From: Pseudomonas karstica
GTDB lineage: Bacteria; Pseudomonadota; Gammaproteobacteria; Pseudomonadales; Pseudomonadaceae
Assembly (NCBI RefSeq): GCF_009707515.1
Contig: NZ_WLYI01000018.1
Coordinates: 60,569 to 124,568, forward strand
Reading direction: 5' to 3'
DNA length: 64,000 bases
Positions 20,422 through 28,877 of the stretch are shown here, in pieces (within the stretch, counting starts at the first letter, position 1; every line of letters begins with the position of its first letter). A model generated the notes under the pieces. The model was given only the letters and a program-made list of their open reading frames with translations. It was not told where the DNA came from and did not search any database. The position numbers were made by a program, and so were the translations under genes.

Positions 20422-21627
20422 ATGCTTGTGCCCTCTCCCTGGCGCGCCGACTTTCCGGCCATCGCCACCCTGCAACGGCAAGACCAGACCTATCTGGACA
20501 ACGCCGCCACCACGCAAAAACCTCAAGCCTTGTTGGACGCCATCAGCCATTACTACGCCAACGGCGCAGCCAATGTGCACCGCGCCCAGCATTTGCCCGG
20601 CGCCCACGCGACCCAGGCGTTTGAGAACAGCCGCATTAAGGTGGCGCAGTGGCTCAATGCTGGCGACGACGGGCAGATCATCTTCACCCACGGCGCAACT
20701 TCGGCGCTGAACCTCCTGGCCTACGGCCTCGAGCACCTTTTCAACCCGGGCGATGAGATTGTCATCAGCGCCCTGGAGCATCACGCTAATCTGCTGCCCT
20801 GGCAGCAGTTGGCCAAACGCCGCGAGCTCGAGTTGGTGGTATTGCCACTCGACCCCGACGGTTCTATCGACCTTGAGGCCGCCACCCGACTGATAGGCCC
20901 GCGTACTCGACTGCTGGCGGTGAGCCAGCTGTCCAACGTGCTCGGTGTCTGGCAGCCGGTGACACCTTTGCTGGCGATGGCCAAGGCCCACGATGCGTTG
21001 ACCGTGGTCGATGGCGCCCAGGGCATTGTCCACGGCCGCCACGACGTACAAGCCATGGGCTGCGACTTCTATGTATTTTCCAGCCATAAGCTCTACGGCC
21101 CGGACGGCGTCGGCGTACTTTACGGCCGTACCGAAACCTTGCACCACCTGCGCCACTGGCAGTTTGGTGGCGAAATGGTGCAACAGGCTGATTATCACAG
21201 CGCCAGCTTTCGTCCGGCGCCCCTGGGCTTTGAAGCGGGAACACCGCCGATTGCCGGGGTGATTGGCCTAGGGGCAACCCTGGATTACCTGAGTTCGCTG
21301 GACCAACAGGCGGTAATGAGCCACGAAGCCGCGCTGCACGATTATCTGTTGCGGGGCTTGCAGGCACGCAACGGCGTGCGCCTGTTGGGTTCACCTCAAG
21401 TAGCGCTGGCCAGCTTCGTGGTAGACGGCGTGCATAACGCCGACCTTGCCCACCTGCTGACCGAACAAGGCATTTCCGTACGCGCCGGGCATCATTGTGC
21501 GATGCCATTACTTAAACACATGCAACTGCCCGGAGCGATCCGCGTGTCCCTGGCGTTGTACAACGATTCCGATGATCTGGAACGGTTCTTTGAAGCGCTG
21601 GATCAGGCATTGGGCCTGCTGCGATGA
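20422..21627 (+). CDS. csdA: Cysteine desulfurase CsdA (SufS-type, group II)
   Basis: A PLP enzyme that takes sulfur from cysteine as an enzyme persulfide and passes it to an acceptor. The 401-residue protein has the PLP lysine K223 in SSHKLYGPDG and the active-site cysteine C359 in RAGHHCAMP, the short-loop pattern of group II (SufS/CsdA). The start at 20422 (MLVPSPWRADFPAI) is chosen over an upstream frame at 20374. Its stop overlaps the start of a SufE-like partner (ATGA), and a TcdA-like gene follows, as in the E. coli csdA-csdE-csdL group. Confidence 0.92.
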   Translation: MLVPSPWRADFPAIATLQRQDQTYLDNAATTQKPQALLDAISHYYANGAANVHRAQHLPGAHATQAFENSRIKVAQWLNAGDDGQIIFTHGATSALNLLAYGLEHLFNPGDEIVISALEHHANLLPWQQLAKRRELELVVLPLDPDGSIDLEAATRLIGPRTRLLAVSQLSNVLGVWQPVTPLLAMAKAHDALTVVDGAQGIVHGRHDVQAMGCDFYVFSSHKLYGPDGVGVLYGRTETLHHLRHWQFGGEMVQQADYHSASFRPAPLGFEAGTPPIAGVIGLGATLDYLSSLDQQAVMSHEAALHDYLLRGLQARNGVRLLGSPQVALASFVVDGVHNADLAHLLTEQGISVRAGHHCAMPLLKHMQLPGAIRVSLALYNDSDDLERFFEALDQALGLLR

Positions 21628-22034
21628 GCTTGCCCACGGAGGCAGTTGCCGCGCTGGAGGCTTTTCAAGCCGTCGGCAGTTGGGAGCAACGGGCGCGGCT
21701 GTTGATGCAATGGGGTGAGCGGTTGCCTGTGCTGCCTGACGCGGACAAGGTCGACGCCAATCTGGTGCAGGGCTGTGAAAGCCTGGTGTGGCTGGTGGGA
21801 CACTTGCAAAACGGGCATTGGCAATTTGCCGCCAACAGCGAGGCACGGTTGATTCGTGGGCTGGTGGCGTTGCTGCTGGCGCGGGTCAATGGGCTGTCGA
21901 CAGCCGAGTTGCAAGCCGTCGACTTGCCTGGCTGGTTTGAACGGCTGGGGCTGTCGCGGCAATTGTCACCGTCGCGCAGCAACGGCCTGAATGCAGTATT
22001 GCAGCGCATGCGGGAATTAAGCCGCGCCCCATGA
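21624..22034 (+). CDS. csdE: Sulfur acceptor CsdE/SufE
   Basis: A 136-residue SufE-family protein that accepts the persulfide from its partner desulfurase and stimulates it. The acceptor cysteine is C51 in NLVQGCESLVWLVG. It overlaps csdA by four bases, so the pair is translationally coupled and should act together. The full suf operon (sufBCD) is not in the window, which favours the CsdE name over SufE. Confidence 0.92.
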   Translation: MSLPTEAVAALEAFQAVGSWEQRARLLMQWGERLPVLPDADKVDANLVQGCESLVWLVGHLQNGHWQFAANSEARLIRGLVALLLARVNGLSTAELQAVDLPGWFERLGLSRQLSPSRSNGLNAVLQRMRELSRAP

Positions 22035-22038
22035 TCGT

Positions 22039-22068
22039 TGATCGTTCCTACCTGTGTGGGAACGATCA
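22039..22068. terminator. Hairpin between convergent csdE and tcdA
   Basis: TGATCGTTCC and GGAACGATCA form a perfect 10-bp stem with a 10-base loop, placed exactly between two convergent genes. It can serve both strands. The sequence resembles the end hairpins of the composite repeat at 38022-38160 and may be a degraded copy. Confidence 0.65.
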
Positions 22069-22069
22069 C

Positions 22070-22879
22070 TCAGGTGGACTTGACCCGCTCCGAAGGCCTG
22101 CGCGCCCCCGCCACGATCTTGTCCACCGCTTTGGTCGCCGCCACCATGCCAAAGGTCGCGGTGACCATCATCACCGCGCCAAACCCACCGGCGCAGTCCA
22201 GCTTGACGCCGTCGCCCACAAAACTCTTCTGCAAACAGATGCTGCCGTCCGGCTTTGGATAGCGCAGTTGCTCCGTGGAAAACACACAGGGCACGCTGTA
22301 ATGCCGGGTCACGGTGCGGGAAAAGCCATAGTCACGGCGTAAGGTGGAGCGCACTTTCGATGCCAACGGATCGTTGAAGGTGCGGTTCAAGTCGCAGACC
22401 TGAATCAGCGTCGGATCAATCTGCCCACCCGCACCGCCGGTGGTGATGATCTGGATCTTGCGCCGCTTGCACCAGGCAATCAGCGCCGCCTTGGCGTTGA
22501 CGCTGTCGATGCAGTCGATCACGCAATCAATGTCGGGGGTGATGTACTCGGCCATGGTCTCGCGGGTGACAAAGTCCGCCACCGCATGCACGTTGCAGTC
22601 CGGATTGATCCCGCGCAAACGCTCGGCCATCACCGCCACCTTGGCCTTGCCCACGGTGCTGTCCAGCGCGTGCAGTTGGCGGTTGCTGTTGCTGACGCAG
22701 ACATCGTCCAGGTCGAACAGCGAGATCTCGCCCACACCACAACGGGCGATGGCTTCCGCCGCCCAGGAGCCAACACCGCCGACACCGACGATCGCCACAT
22801 GGGCCGCCTTCAAGCGTTCCAGGCCATCAATGCCATACAAGCGGGCGACGCCAGCAAACCGTGGATCTTCTGTACTCAT
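22070..22879 (-). CDS. tcdA: tRNA threonylcarbamoyladenosine dehydratase TcdA (CsdL)
   Basis: An E1-like ThiF-fold protein of 269 residues that uses ATP to cyclise t6A37 of tRNA to ct6A. The ATP-binding glycine loop VGVGGVGSWAAEAIARCG lies at about residues 30-48, with DLDDVCVSNSNRQ after it. The ATG at 22879 is chosen because GGGG lies 8 bases upstream; an ATG two codons earlier is too close to it. It is convergent with csdA-csdE. In E. coli CsdA, CsdE and CsdL act together on this modification. Confidence 0.92.
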   Translation of the reverse strand: MSTEDPRFAGVARLYGIDGLERLKAAHVAIVGVGGVGSWAAEAIARCGVGEISLFDLDDVCVSNSNRQLHALDSTVGKAKVAVMAERLRGINPDCNVHAVADFVTRETMAEYITPDIDCVIDCIDSVNAKAALIAWCKRRKIQIITTGGAGGQIDPTLIQVCDLNRTFNDPLASKVRSTLRRDYGFSRTVTRHYSVPCVFSTEQLRYPKPDGSICLQKSFVGDGVKLDCAGGFGAVMMVTATFGMVAATKAVDKIVAGARRPSERVKST

Positions 22880-22929
22880 GACCATTACCCCAAAAACCGG
22901 CGCGCATTATAGGGCTTCGCAGCGACAAG

Positions 22930-22956
22930 TTCGAAGCTTCAAGCTACAAGTAAAGA
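22930..22956. repeat. Partial copy of a GCTTCAAGCT-type dispersed repeat
   Basis: GAAGCTTCAAGCTACAAGT upstream of ndvB resembles the left arm of the inverted repeat at 52549-52594. Here no right arm is present. Probably a remnant. Confidence 0.4.
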
Positions 22957-23097
22957 ACTAAGCAGGGCTTTCGCAGACTAATGTCCGGTTTTTCTCGGCT
23001 TGCTGTACGGTCAGTGAAAGGCCAGTGTAGGATGCGCGCCGTTCGGCGCAGGCCGATACCTCTTTTCGTTCCACACCCTTTGGAACCCGAAATAGCT

Positions 23098-25689
23098 ATG
23101 TCATCGCGTAAATTTGGACTCAACCTGGTGGTAGTGCTGGCAATTGCCGCGCTGTTCACCGGCTTCTGGGCGCTGGTCAATCGTCCGGTCACTGCCCCCA
23201 ACTGGCCTGAACAGATCTCCGGATTTTCCTACTCGCCGTTCCAGCAAGGCCAGTACCCACAGAAAGACCAGTACCCGACCGACGAGCAGATGCATCGGGA
23301 CCTTGAGATCATGAGCAAGTTGACGGACAGCATCCGTACCTACTCGGTCGACGGCCCTCTGGGGGATATCCCCAAGCTGGCGGAAGAACTCGGCCTGCGG
23401 GTGACCTTGGGGATATGGATCAGCCCGGACCTTGAGCGCAACGAGCGCGAGATCGAGCGCGCCATCGAAATCGCCAACAGTTCCCGGAGTGTGGTGCGGG
23501 TGGTGGTGGGCAACGAAGCCTTGTTCCGCGAAGAAATCACTCCCGAAGCGCTGATTGTCCTGCTTGATCGCGTGCGCGCCGCCGTCAAGGTGCCAGTGAC
23601 CACCTCCGAGCAATGGCACATCTGGGAACATAACCCGCAACTGGCCAAGCATGTGGACCTGATCGCCGCGCACATTCTGCCGTACTGGGAACATATCCCT
23701 GTGGATAAGGCCGGGCAGTTTGTCCTCGACCGCGCCCGGGACCTGAAGAAGACCTTCCCGAAAAAGCCGCTGTTACTGTCCGAAGTTGGCTGGCCAAGCA
23801 ATGGCCGAATGCGCGGCGGAGCGGATGCTTCCCCCGCAGACCAGGCGATTTACCTGCGCACGCTGGTGAACAAACTGAACCGCCAGGGCTACAACTATTT
23901 TGTGATCGAAGCCTTCGACCAGCCCTGGAAAGCCAGCGACGAAGGTTCGGTAGGCGCCTATTGGGGCGTGTTCAACGCCGCGCGCCAGCAAAAATTCAAC
24001 TTTGAAGGCCCGGTTGTCGCGATTCCGCAATGGCGAGTGCTGGCCGTCGGCTCGGTGGTCCTGGCGCTACTGTCGCTGACCCTGCTGATGATCGACGGCT
24101 CGGCCTTGCGCCAACGTGGCCGAACCTTCCTGACCTTTACCGCGTTCCTTTGTGGTTCGGTACTGGTCTGGATCGGCTACGACTACAGCCAGCAATACAG
24201 CACCTGGTTCAGCCTGACAGTGGGGTTCCTGCTCGCGCTCGGCGCCCTCGGAGTGTTTATCGTGCTGCTGACCGAGGCTCACGAACTGGCGGAAGCGGTC
24301 TGGACTCACAAACGCCGTCGTGAATTCCTGCCCGTTGAAGGTAATTCGCACTACCGCCCGAAAGTCTCGATCCACGTGCCCTGCTACAACGAACCGCCGG
24401 AGATGGTCAAACAGACCCTCGACGCCCTGGCCGCGCTTGACTATCCGGATTATGAAGTCCTGATCATCGACAACAACACCAAGGATCCCGCCGTCTGGGA
24501 GCCGGTGCGCGACTACTGCGCCACCTTGGGCGAGCGCTTCAAGTTCTTCCATGTTGCACCCCTGGCGGGTTTCAAGGGCGGTGCGTTGAACTATTTGATC
24601 CCACACACCGCCAAGGATGCCGAAGTGATCGCGGTGATCGACTCGGACTACTGCGTCTCACCGAACTGGCTCAAACACATGGTGCCGCACTTCGCCGACC
24701 CGAAAATCGCCGTGGTGCAATCACCCCAGGATTATCGCGACCAGAACGAAAGTACCTTCAAGAAGCTGTGCTACGCCGAATACAAGGGCTTCTTCCATAT
24801 CGGCATGGTTACCCGCAACGACCGTGATGCGATCATCCAACACGGCACCATGACCATGACCCGCCGCTCGGTGCTTGAAGAGCTGGGCTGGGCCGACTGG
24901 TGCATCTGCGAGGATGCCGAGCTGGGCCTGCGAGTCTTCGAAAAAGGCCTGTCGGCGGCGTATTACCATGACAGCTACGGCAAGGGCCTGATGCCCGATA
25001 CCTTTATCGACTTCAAGAAACAGCGTTTCCGCTGGGCCTACGGGGCGATTCAGATCATCAAGCGCCATACCGCCAGCCTGCTGCGTGGCAAGGGCACCGA
25101 ACTGACCCGTGGCCAGCGTTATCACTTCCTGGCGGGCTGGCTGCCCTGGGTGGCGGATGGCATGAACATCTTCTTCACCGTGGGTGCGCTGCTGTGGTCG
25201 GCGGCGATGATTATCGTGCCAACGCGGGTTGACCCGCCGCTGCTGATCTTTGCGATCCCGCCGCTGGCGCTATTTTTCTTCAAGGTCGGCAAGATTATCT
25301 TCCTCTACCGCCGCGCCGTTGGCGTGAACCTCAAGGATGCGTTCTGCGCGGCCCTGGCCGGCCTGGCGTTGTCCCACACCATCGCCAAGGCGGTGCTGTA
25401 TGGCTTCTTCACCACCAGTATTCCGTTCTTTCGCACGCCAAAAAACGCCGATAACCACGGTTTCTGGGTAGCCATTTCCGAAGCCAGGGAAGAGATGTTC
25501 ATCATGCTGCTGCTGTGGGGCGCTGCTTTGGGGATTTACCTGGTGCAAGGCCTGCCGAGCAATGACATGCGTTTCTGGGTGGTCATGTTGCTGGTGCAGT
25601 CACTGCCGTATGTGGCCGCGTTGATCATGGCATTTCTGTCGTCGCTGCCTAAACCTGCTGCGAAGCCTGTGCCTGCCACAGCAGCGTAA
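23098..25689 (+). CDS. ndvB: NdvB-type glucan glucosyltransferase (GH17-like domain fused to GT2)
   Basis: An 863-residue inner-membrane protein. After a membrane helix (about residues 8-28) comes a GH17-like beta-1,3-glucanase domain (about 35-310), then membrane helices and a GT2 domain starting YRPKVSIHVPCYNEPPEMV at about residue 419, with DSD near 515, the EDAELG acid near 604 and the QRFRW (QxxRW) motif at 641. Several C-terminal helices follow. It matches PA1163 NdvB of P. aeruginosa, which makes cyclic glucans linked to biofilm-specific antibiotic tolerance. The start at 23098 (MSSRKFGLNLVVV) puts the helix at the N-terminus. A polymer of beta-1,3-glucan is inferred from the family. 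Confidence 0.85.
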   Translation: MSSRKFGLNLVVVLAIAALFTGFWALVNRPVTAPNWPEQISGFSYSPFQQGQYPQKDQYPTDEQMHRDLEIMSKLTDSIRTYSVDGPLGDIPKLAEELGLRVTLGIWISPDLERNEREIERAIEIANSSRSVVRVVVGNEALFREEITPEALIVLLDRVRAAVKVPVTTSEQWHIWEHNPQLAKHVDLIAAHILPYWEHIPVDKAGQFVLDRARDLKKTFPKKPLLLSEVGWPSNGRMRGGADASPADQAIYLRTLVNKLNRQGYNYFVIEAFDQPWKASDEGSVGAYWGVFNAARQQKFNFEGPVVAIPQWRVLAVGSVVLALLSLTLLMIDGSALRQRGRTFLTFTAFLCGSVLVWIGYDYSQQYSTWFSLTVGFLLALGALGVFIVLLTEAHELAEAVWTHKRRREFLPVEGNSHYRPKVSIHVPCYNEPPEMVKQTLDALAALDYPDYEVLIIDNNTKDPAVWEPVRDYCATLGERFKFFHVAPLAGFKGGALNYLIPHTAKDAEVIAVIDSDYCVSPNWLKHMVPHFADPKIAVVQSPQDYRDQNESTFKKLCYAEYKGFFHIGMVTRNDRDAIIQHGTMTMTRRSVLEELGWADWCICEDAELGLRVFEKGLSAAYYHDSYGKGLMPDTFIDFKKQRFRWAYGAIQIIKRHTASLLRGKGTELTRGQRYHFLAGWLPWVADGMNIFFTVGALLWSAAMIIVPTRVDPPLLIFAIPPLALFFFKVGKIIFLYRRAVGVNLKDAFCAALAGLALSHTIAKAVLYGFFTTSIPFFRTPKNADNHGFWVAISEAREEMFIMLLLWGAALGIYLVQGLPSNDMRFWVVMLLVQSLPYVAALIMAFLSSLPKPAAKPVPATAA

Positions 25690-25707
25690 AAACCTGTGCA
25701 ATGCACT

Positions 25708-25733
25708 AAACGGCGGCCTCTGGTCGCCGTTTT
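25708..25733 (+). terminator. Terminator after ndvB
   Basis: AAACGGCG and CGCCGTTT pair across a 9-base loop, 18 bases past the ndvB stop, with the T-run in the 3-prime arm. A simple rho-independent terminator. Confidence 0.75.
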
Positions 25734-25773
25734 GCTATAAGATAACGGCCCTTTTGTGCGCCTTGCACATGAC

Positions 25774-25875
25774 TGTAGGAGCGAGCTTGCTCGCGAAAAT
25801 CGTTAACGGTATCGCGCGCATCCTGGAAGTACGCGGTGCCCTTGCGTTTTTCGCGAGTAAACTCGCTCCTACAAT
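25774..25875. repeat. REP doublet (inverted pair)
   Basis: TGTAGGAGCGAGCTTGCTCG (25774 onward, continuing CGAAAA) and, about 50 bases on, its inverted copy TTTTTCGCGAGTAAACTCGC followed by TCCTACA. This is the widespread P. fluorescens REP type arranged as a REPIN-like pair. It lies between the ndvB terminator and dapE. Such elements are non-autonomous and are spread by RAYT transposases encoded elsewhere. Confidence 0.85.
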
Positions 25876-25910
25876 TTGAACGTCGCCGCCTCGATTTTCG
25901 GAGTTCCCCC

Positions 25911-27062
25911 ATGACGGCCCATGCCGACCTTTCGCCGACCCTCCAACTCGCCATCGACCTGATCCGTCGCCCGTCGGTGACCCCGGTCGACGCCGATTGC
26001 CAGAAGCTGATGATGCAGCGATTAGGCGACGCCGGCTTCCACCTCGAGCCAATGCGCATCGAGGATGTGGACAACTTCTGGGCCACTCACGGCAAGCACG
26101 AAGGCCCAGTACTGTGCTTCGCCGGCCACACCGACGTGGTGCCCACCGGCCCGGTGCAGGCTTGGCAGAACGATCCGTTCGACGCACTGATCGATGAAAA
26201 CGGCATGCTTTGCGGCCGTGGCGCGGCGGACATGAAAGGCAGCCTGGCTGCGATGCTGGTGGCCTCGGAGCGCTTCGTGAAGGACTATCCGGACCACAAG
26301 GGTTCGGTGGCGTTCCTGATCACCAGCGACGAAGAAGGCCCGGCACACCATGGCACCAAAGCCGTGATCGAGCGCCTGGCGGCGCGCAAGGAGCGTCTGG
26401 ACTGGTGCATCGTCGGCGAGCCGTCGAGCACCACCCTGGTGGGTGACGTGGTGAAAAACGGCCGTCGTGGCTCCCTCGGTGCCACCCTGACCGTGCGCGG
26501 CGTGCAAGGCCACGTGGCCTACCCGCACCTGGCGAAGAACCCGATCCATCTGGTGGCACCGGCCCTGGCCGAATTGGCTGCCGAGCACTGGGATGATGGC
26601 AACACGTTCTTCCCGCCCACCAGCTTCCAGATTTCCAACCTCAATTCCGGCACCGGCGCCACCAATGTGATCCCCGGTGACCTGACGGCAGTGTTCAACT
26701 TCCGCTTCTCTACCGAGTCCACCGTCGAAGGCCTGCAGCAGCGGGTCGCAGCGATTTTCGACAAACATGGCCTGGACTGGCATGTGGAATGGGCGCTGTC
26801 GGGCCTGCCGTTCCTCACCGAGCCGGGCGCGCTGCTGGATGCTGTCTCCCTCAGCATCAAGGCGGTCACCGGTCGCGAAACCAAGGCTTCCACCAGCGGC
26901 GGCACCTCCGATGGGCGCTTCATTGCGACCCTCGGCACACAGGTGGTGGAATTGGGTCCGGTCAATGCGACGATCCATCAGGTCAACGAGCGCATCCTCG
27001 CCAGCGACCTCGATGTGCTGACCGAAATCTACTACCAGACCCTGATCAAGTTGCTCGCCTGA
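25911..27062 (+). CDS. dapE: Succinyl-diaminopimelate desuccinylase DapE
   Basis: DapE hydrolyses N-succinyl-LL-diaminopimelate to LL-DAP and succinate in lysine and peptidoglycan precursor synthesis. The 383-residue M20 metallopeptidase-fold protein has the di-zinc ligands in [27 protein letters not shown] and SDEEGPA. The start at 25911 ([20 protein letters not shown]) is chosen over a longer frame that would run through the REP element. It overlaps rlmA by one base (TGATG), so the two are probably coupled. dapC and dapD lie just upstream in this genome. Confidence 0.96.
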   Translation: MTAHADLSPTLQLAIDLIRRPSVTPVDADCQKLMMQRLGDAGFHLEPMRIEDVDNFWATHGKHEGPVLCFAGHTDVVPTGPVQAWQNDPFDALIDENGMLCGRGAADMKGSLAAMLVASERFVKDYPDHKGSVAFLITSDEEGPAHHGTKAVIERLAARKERLDWCIVGEPSSTTLVGDVVKNGRRGSLGATLTVRGVQGHVAYPHLAKNPIHLVAPALAELAAEHWDDGNTFFPPTSFQISNLNSGTGATNVIPGDLTAVFNFRFSTESTVEGLQQRVAAIFDKHGLDWHVEWALSGLPFLTEPGALLDAVSLSIKAVTGRETKASTSGGTSDGRFIATLGTQVVELGPVNATIHQVNERILASDLDVLTEIYYQTLIKLLA

Positions 27063-27871
27063 TGCTCGCCTGTCCCATTTGCAGCGCGCCGTTGAACGAC
27101 ATGGACAACGGCGTGGCCTGCCCGGCGGGCCATCGTTTCGACCGGGCGCGCCAGGGCTACCTGAACCTGTTGCCGGTGCAGCACAAGAACAGCCGCGACC
27201 CGGGCGACAACCTGGCGATGGTTGAAGCCCGTCGCGACTTTCTCAACGCCGGGCATTACGCACCGGTGGCCAGGCGCCTGGCCGAGTTGGCCGCGCAGCG
27301 CAAACCCCAGCGCTGGCTGGACATCGGTTGCGGCGAGGGTTACTACACCGCGCAAATCGCCGACGCCCTGTTGCGCGCCGATGGCTATGCCCTGGATATC
27401 TCCAAGGAAGCGGTCAAGCGCGCCTGCAAACGCAATCCTACGCTGACCTGGTTGATCGCCAGCATGGCCCGTGTGCCGCTGGCCGATGCCAGTTGCCAGT
27501 TTCTCGCCAGCGTGTTCAGCCCGCTGGACTGGCTGGAGGCCAAGCGCCTGCTCAGCCCCGGTGGCGGCCTGATGAAGGTCGGACCGACCCGCGGCCACCT
27601 GATGGAACTGCGCGAGCGCCTCTACGACGAAGTGCGTGAATACACTGATGACAAGCACCTGGCCCTGGTGCCGGAAGGCATGAGCCTGCAACACAGCGAA
27701 ACCCTGGAGTTCAGACTCAGCCTGGCCGACCCCAAAGACCGCGCCAACCTGCTGGCCATGACGCCCCATGGCTGGCGCGCCAGCGCCGAGCGCCGGGCCC
27801 AGGTCATCGAACACGCCGAACCGCTGCTGGTCACGGTGTCGATGCGCTACGATTATTTCGTGCTTCAATAA
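27062..27871 (+). CDS. rlmA: 23S rRNA (guanine745-N1)-methyltransferase RlmA
   Basis: RlmA (RrmA) methylates N1 of G745 in helix 35 of 23S rRNA. The 269-residue protein starts with a small zinc-finger (CPICSAPL, then CPAGHRFDRARQGYLNLL) and has the SAM-binding motif WLDIGCGEGYYTAQIADAL at about residue 87. It overlaps dapE by one base. In PAO1 the same pair is PA1162-PA1161. Confidence 0.93.
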   Translation: MLACPICSAPLNDMDNGVACPAGHRFDRARQGYLNLLPVQHKNSRDPGDNLAMVEARRDFLNAGHYAPVARRLAELAAQRKPQRWLDIGCGEGYYTAQIADALLRADGYALDISKEAVKRACKRNPTLTWLIASMARVPLADASCQFLASVFSPLDWLEAKRLLSPGGGLMKVGPTRGHLMELRERLYDEVREYTDDKHLALVPEGMSLQHSETLEFRLSLADPKDRANLLAMTPHGWRASAERRAQVIEHAEPLLVTVSMRYDYFVLQ

Positions 27872-27943
27872 CCGACTTCCGGGCGCTACAGCCCACCCTG
27901 AATCCGCGAATGGATTTTCAAAATCCCGCAACGAGGAACATCC

Positions 27944-28321
27944 ATGCGCCAACCTGATATCGAGATTTACCTCAAGGACACCGACGTCGACTACAAGGCC
28001 ATCGCCGCCTGGCTAGGCGCCGCGCTGGGGCCTTGCACCGACTGGGTGCAGAAGGGCCAGACCTACAAGTGCAAGGCCGGTAACGTACCTGTCACCTGGC
28101 TGCCCAAGGCTGTGGGCAAATGGAACAGCCTGTACCTGGAAAGCGACCAGACCCCATGGGAAGACGACATCGCTTGCGCTCGTGCAGCCTTCAGCGCATT
28201 GAACGTCGAAGTGCGCTGCGCGCCGGGAAGCTGGGTCGAGGAAGAAGGTGAAGACAGCGCTGACACCTGGATTCGTATCAGCGAAGACGGTGAAGAACAG
28301 ATCACCTGGAAGACGGCATAA
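27944..28321 (+). CDS. Small acidic conserved protein of unknown function
   Basis: A 125-residue protein (MRQPDIEIYLKDTDVDYKAI at the start) with no signal peptide or membrane segment and an acidic C-terminal third (WVEEEGEDSADTW). It has several cysteines and a Trp-rich core, suggesting a small folded cytoplasmic domain. A GAGGAACATCC ribosome-binding region precedes the ATG. I believe it corresponds to PA1160, which follows rlmA in PAO1. I do not recognise a function. Confidence 0.75.
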   Translation: MRQPDIEIYLKDTDVDYKAIAAWLGAALGPCTDWVQKGQTYKCKAGNVPVTWLPKAVGKWNSLYLESDQTPWEDDIACARAAFSALNVEVRCAPGSWVEEEGEDSADTWIRISEDGEEQITWKTA

Positions 28322-28356
28322 GAGCAGCGGCAGGTTCAAGCTGCCAGATGAAGACG

Positions 28357-28459
28357 CTCCCACGCTCTGCGAGGGAATGCAGCCTGTGACGCTCCGCGTC
28401 ACGATTCAAAGCGGACGCGGAGCGTCCAGAGAGGCGTTCCCACGCGGAGCGTGGGAACA
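28357..28459. repeat. Composite hairpin repeat (copy 1, partly degraded)
   Basis: Starts with TCCCACGCTCTGCG and ends with GTTCCCACGCGGAGCGTGGG; between them are GTGACGCTCCGCGTCAC and GGACGCGGAGCGTCC, two further perfect hairpins. The order of hairpins is the same as in the copy at 38022-38160. It fills the gap between the small acidic protein gene and csp and may also act as a terminator. Confidence 0.75.
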
Positions 28460-28488
28460 ACCAAAGCGCTGGCAGCTTGCCGCTGTCT

Positions 28489-28698
28489 TTACAGCCCCAC
28501 CACGTCCTCAGCCTGCAAGCCCTTCTCGCCGCTCACCACGGCGTATTCCACCTGCTGCCCTTCGGCCAGCGAGCGGTGCCCTTCACCACGAATAGCGCGG
28601 TAGTGGACAAACACATCCTTGCCGTCTTCACGCTGAATAAAGCCATAGCCTTTGGCATCATTGAACCACTTCACATTACCGGTCTCGCGCGTTGTCAT
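28489..28698 (-). CDS. CspA-family cold-shock/RNA chaperone protein
   Basis: A 69-residue single cold-shock domain. It has [15 protein letters not shown] (RNP1 region) and DVFVHYRAI (RNP2). It binds single-stranded nucleic acid and melts RNA structure. The gene runs opposite to plsB with about 180 bases between the starts. In PAO1 the matching gene is PA1159. Whether it is cold-induced cannot be told from sequence. Confidence 0.92.
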   Translation of the reverse strand: MTTRETGNVKWFNDAKGYGFIQREDGKDVFVHYRAIRGEGHRSLAEGQQVEYAVVSGEKGLQAEDVVGL

Positions 28699-28877
28699 CT
28701 GTTTACTCCCACTTGCATTTTATTGTTGAGTCAGTGCAATTGAACTGCCGAGTATATGACAGGCTCAAAAACCTTCAACTCCAGTTTACTTCGGCGCTTT
28801 TTGCCGATTTTCGATGAATACGGCACACTAGCGGCCCGAGCAACTGCTCGGTTTTCCTCACTCAAAGCAGCACGCCT

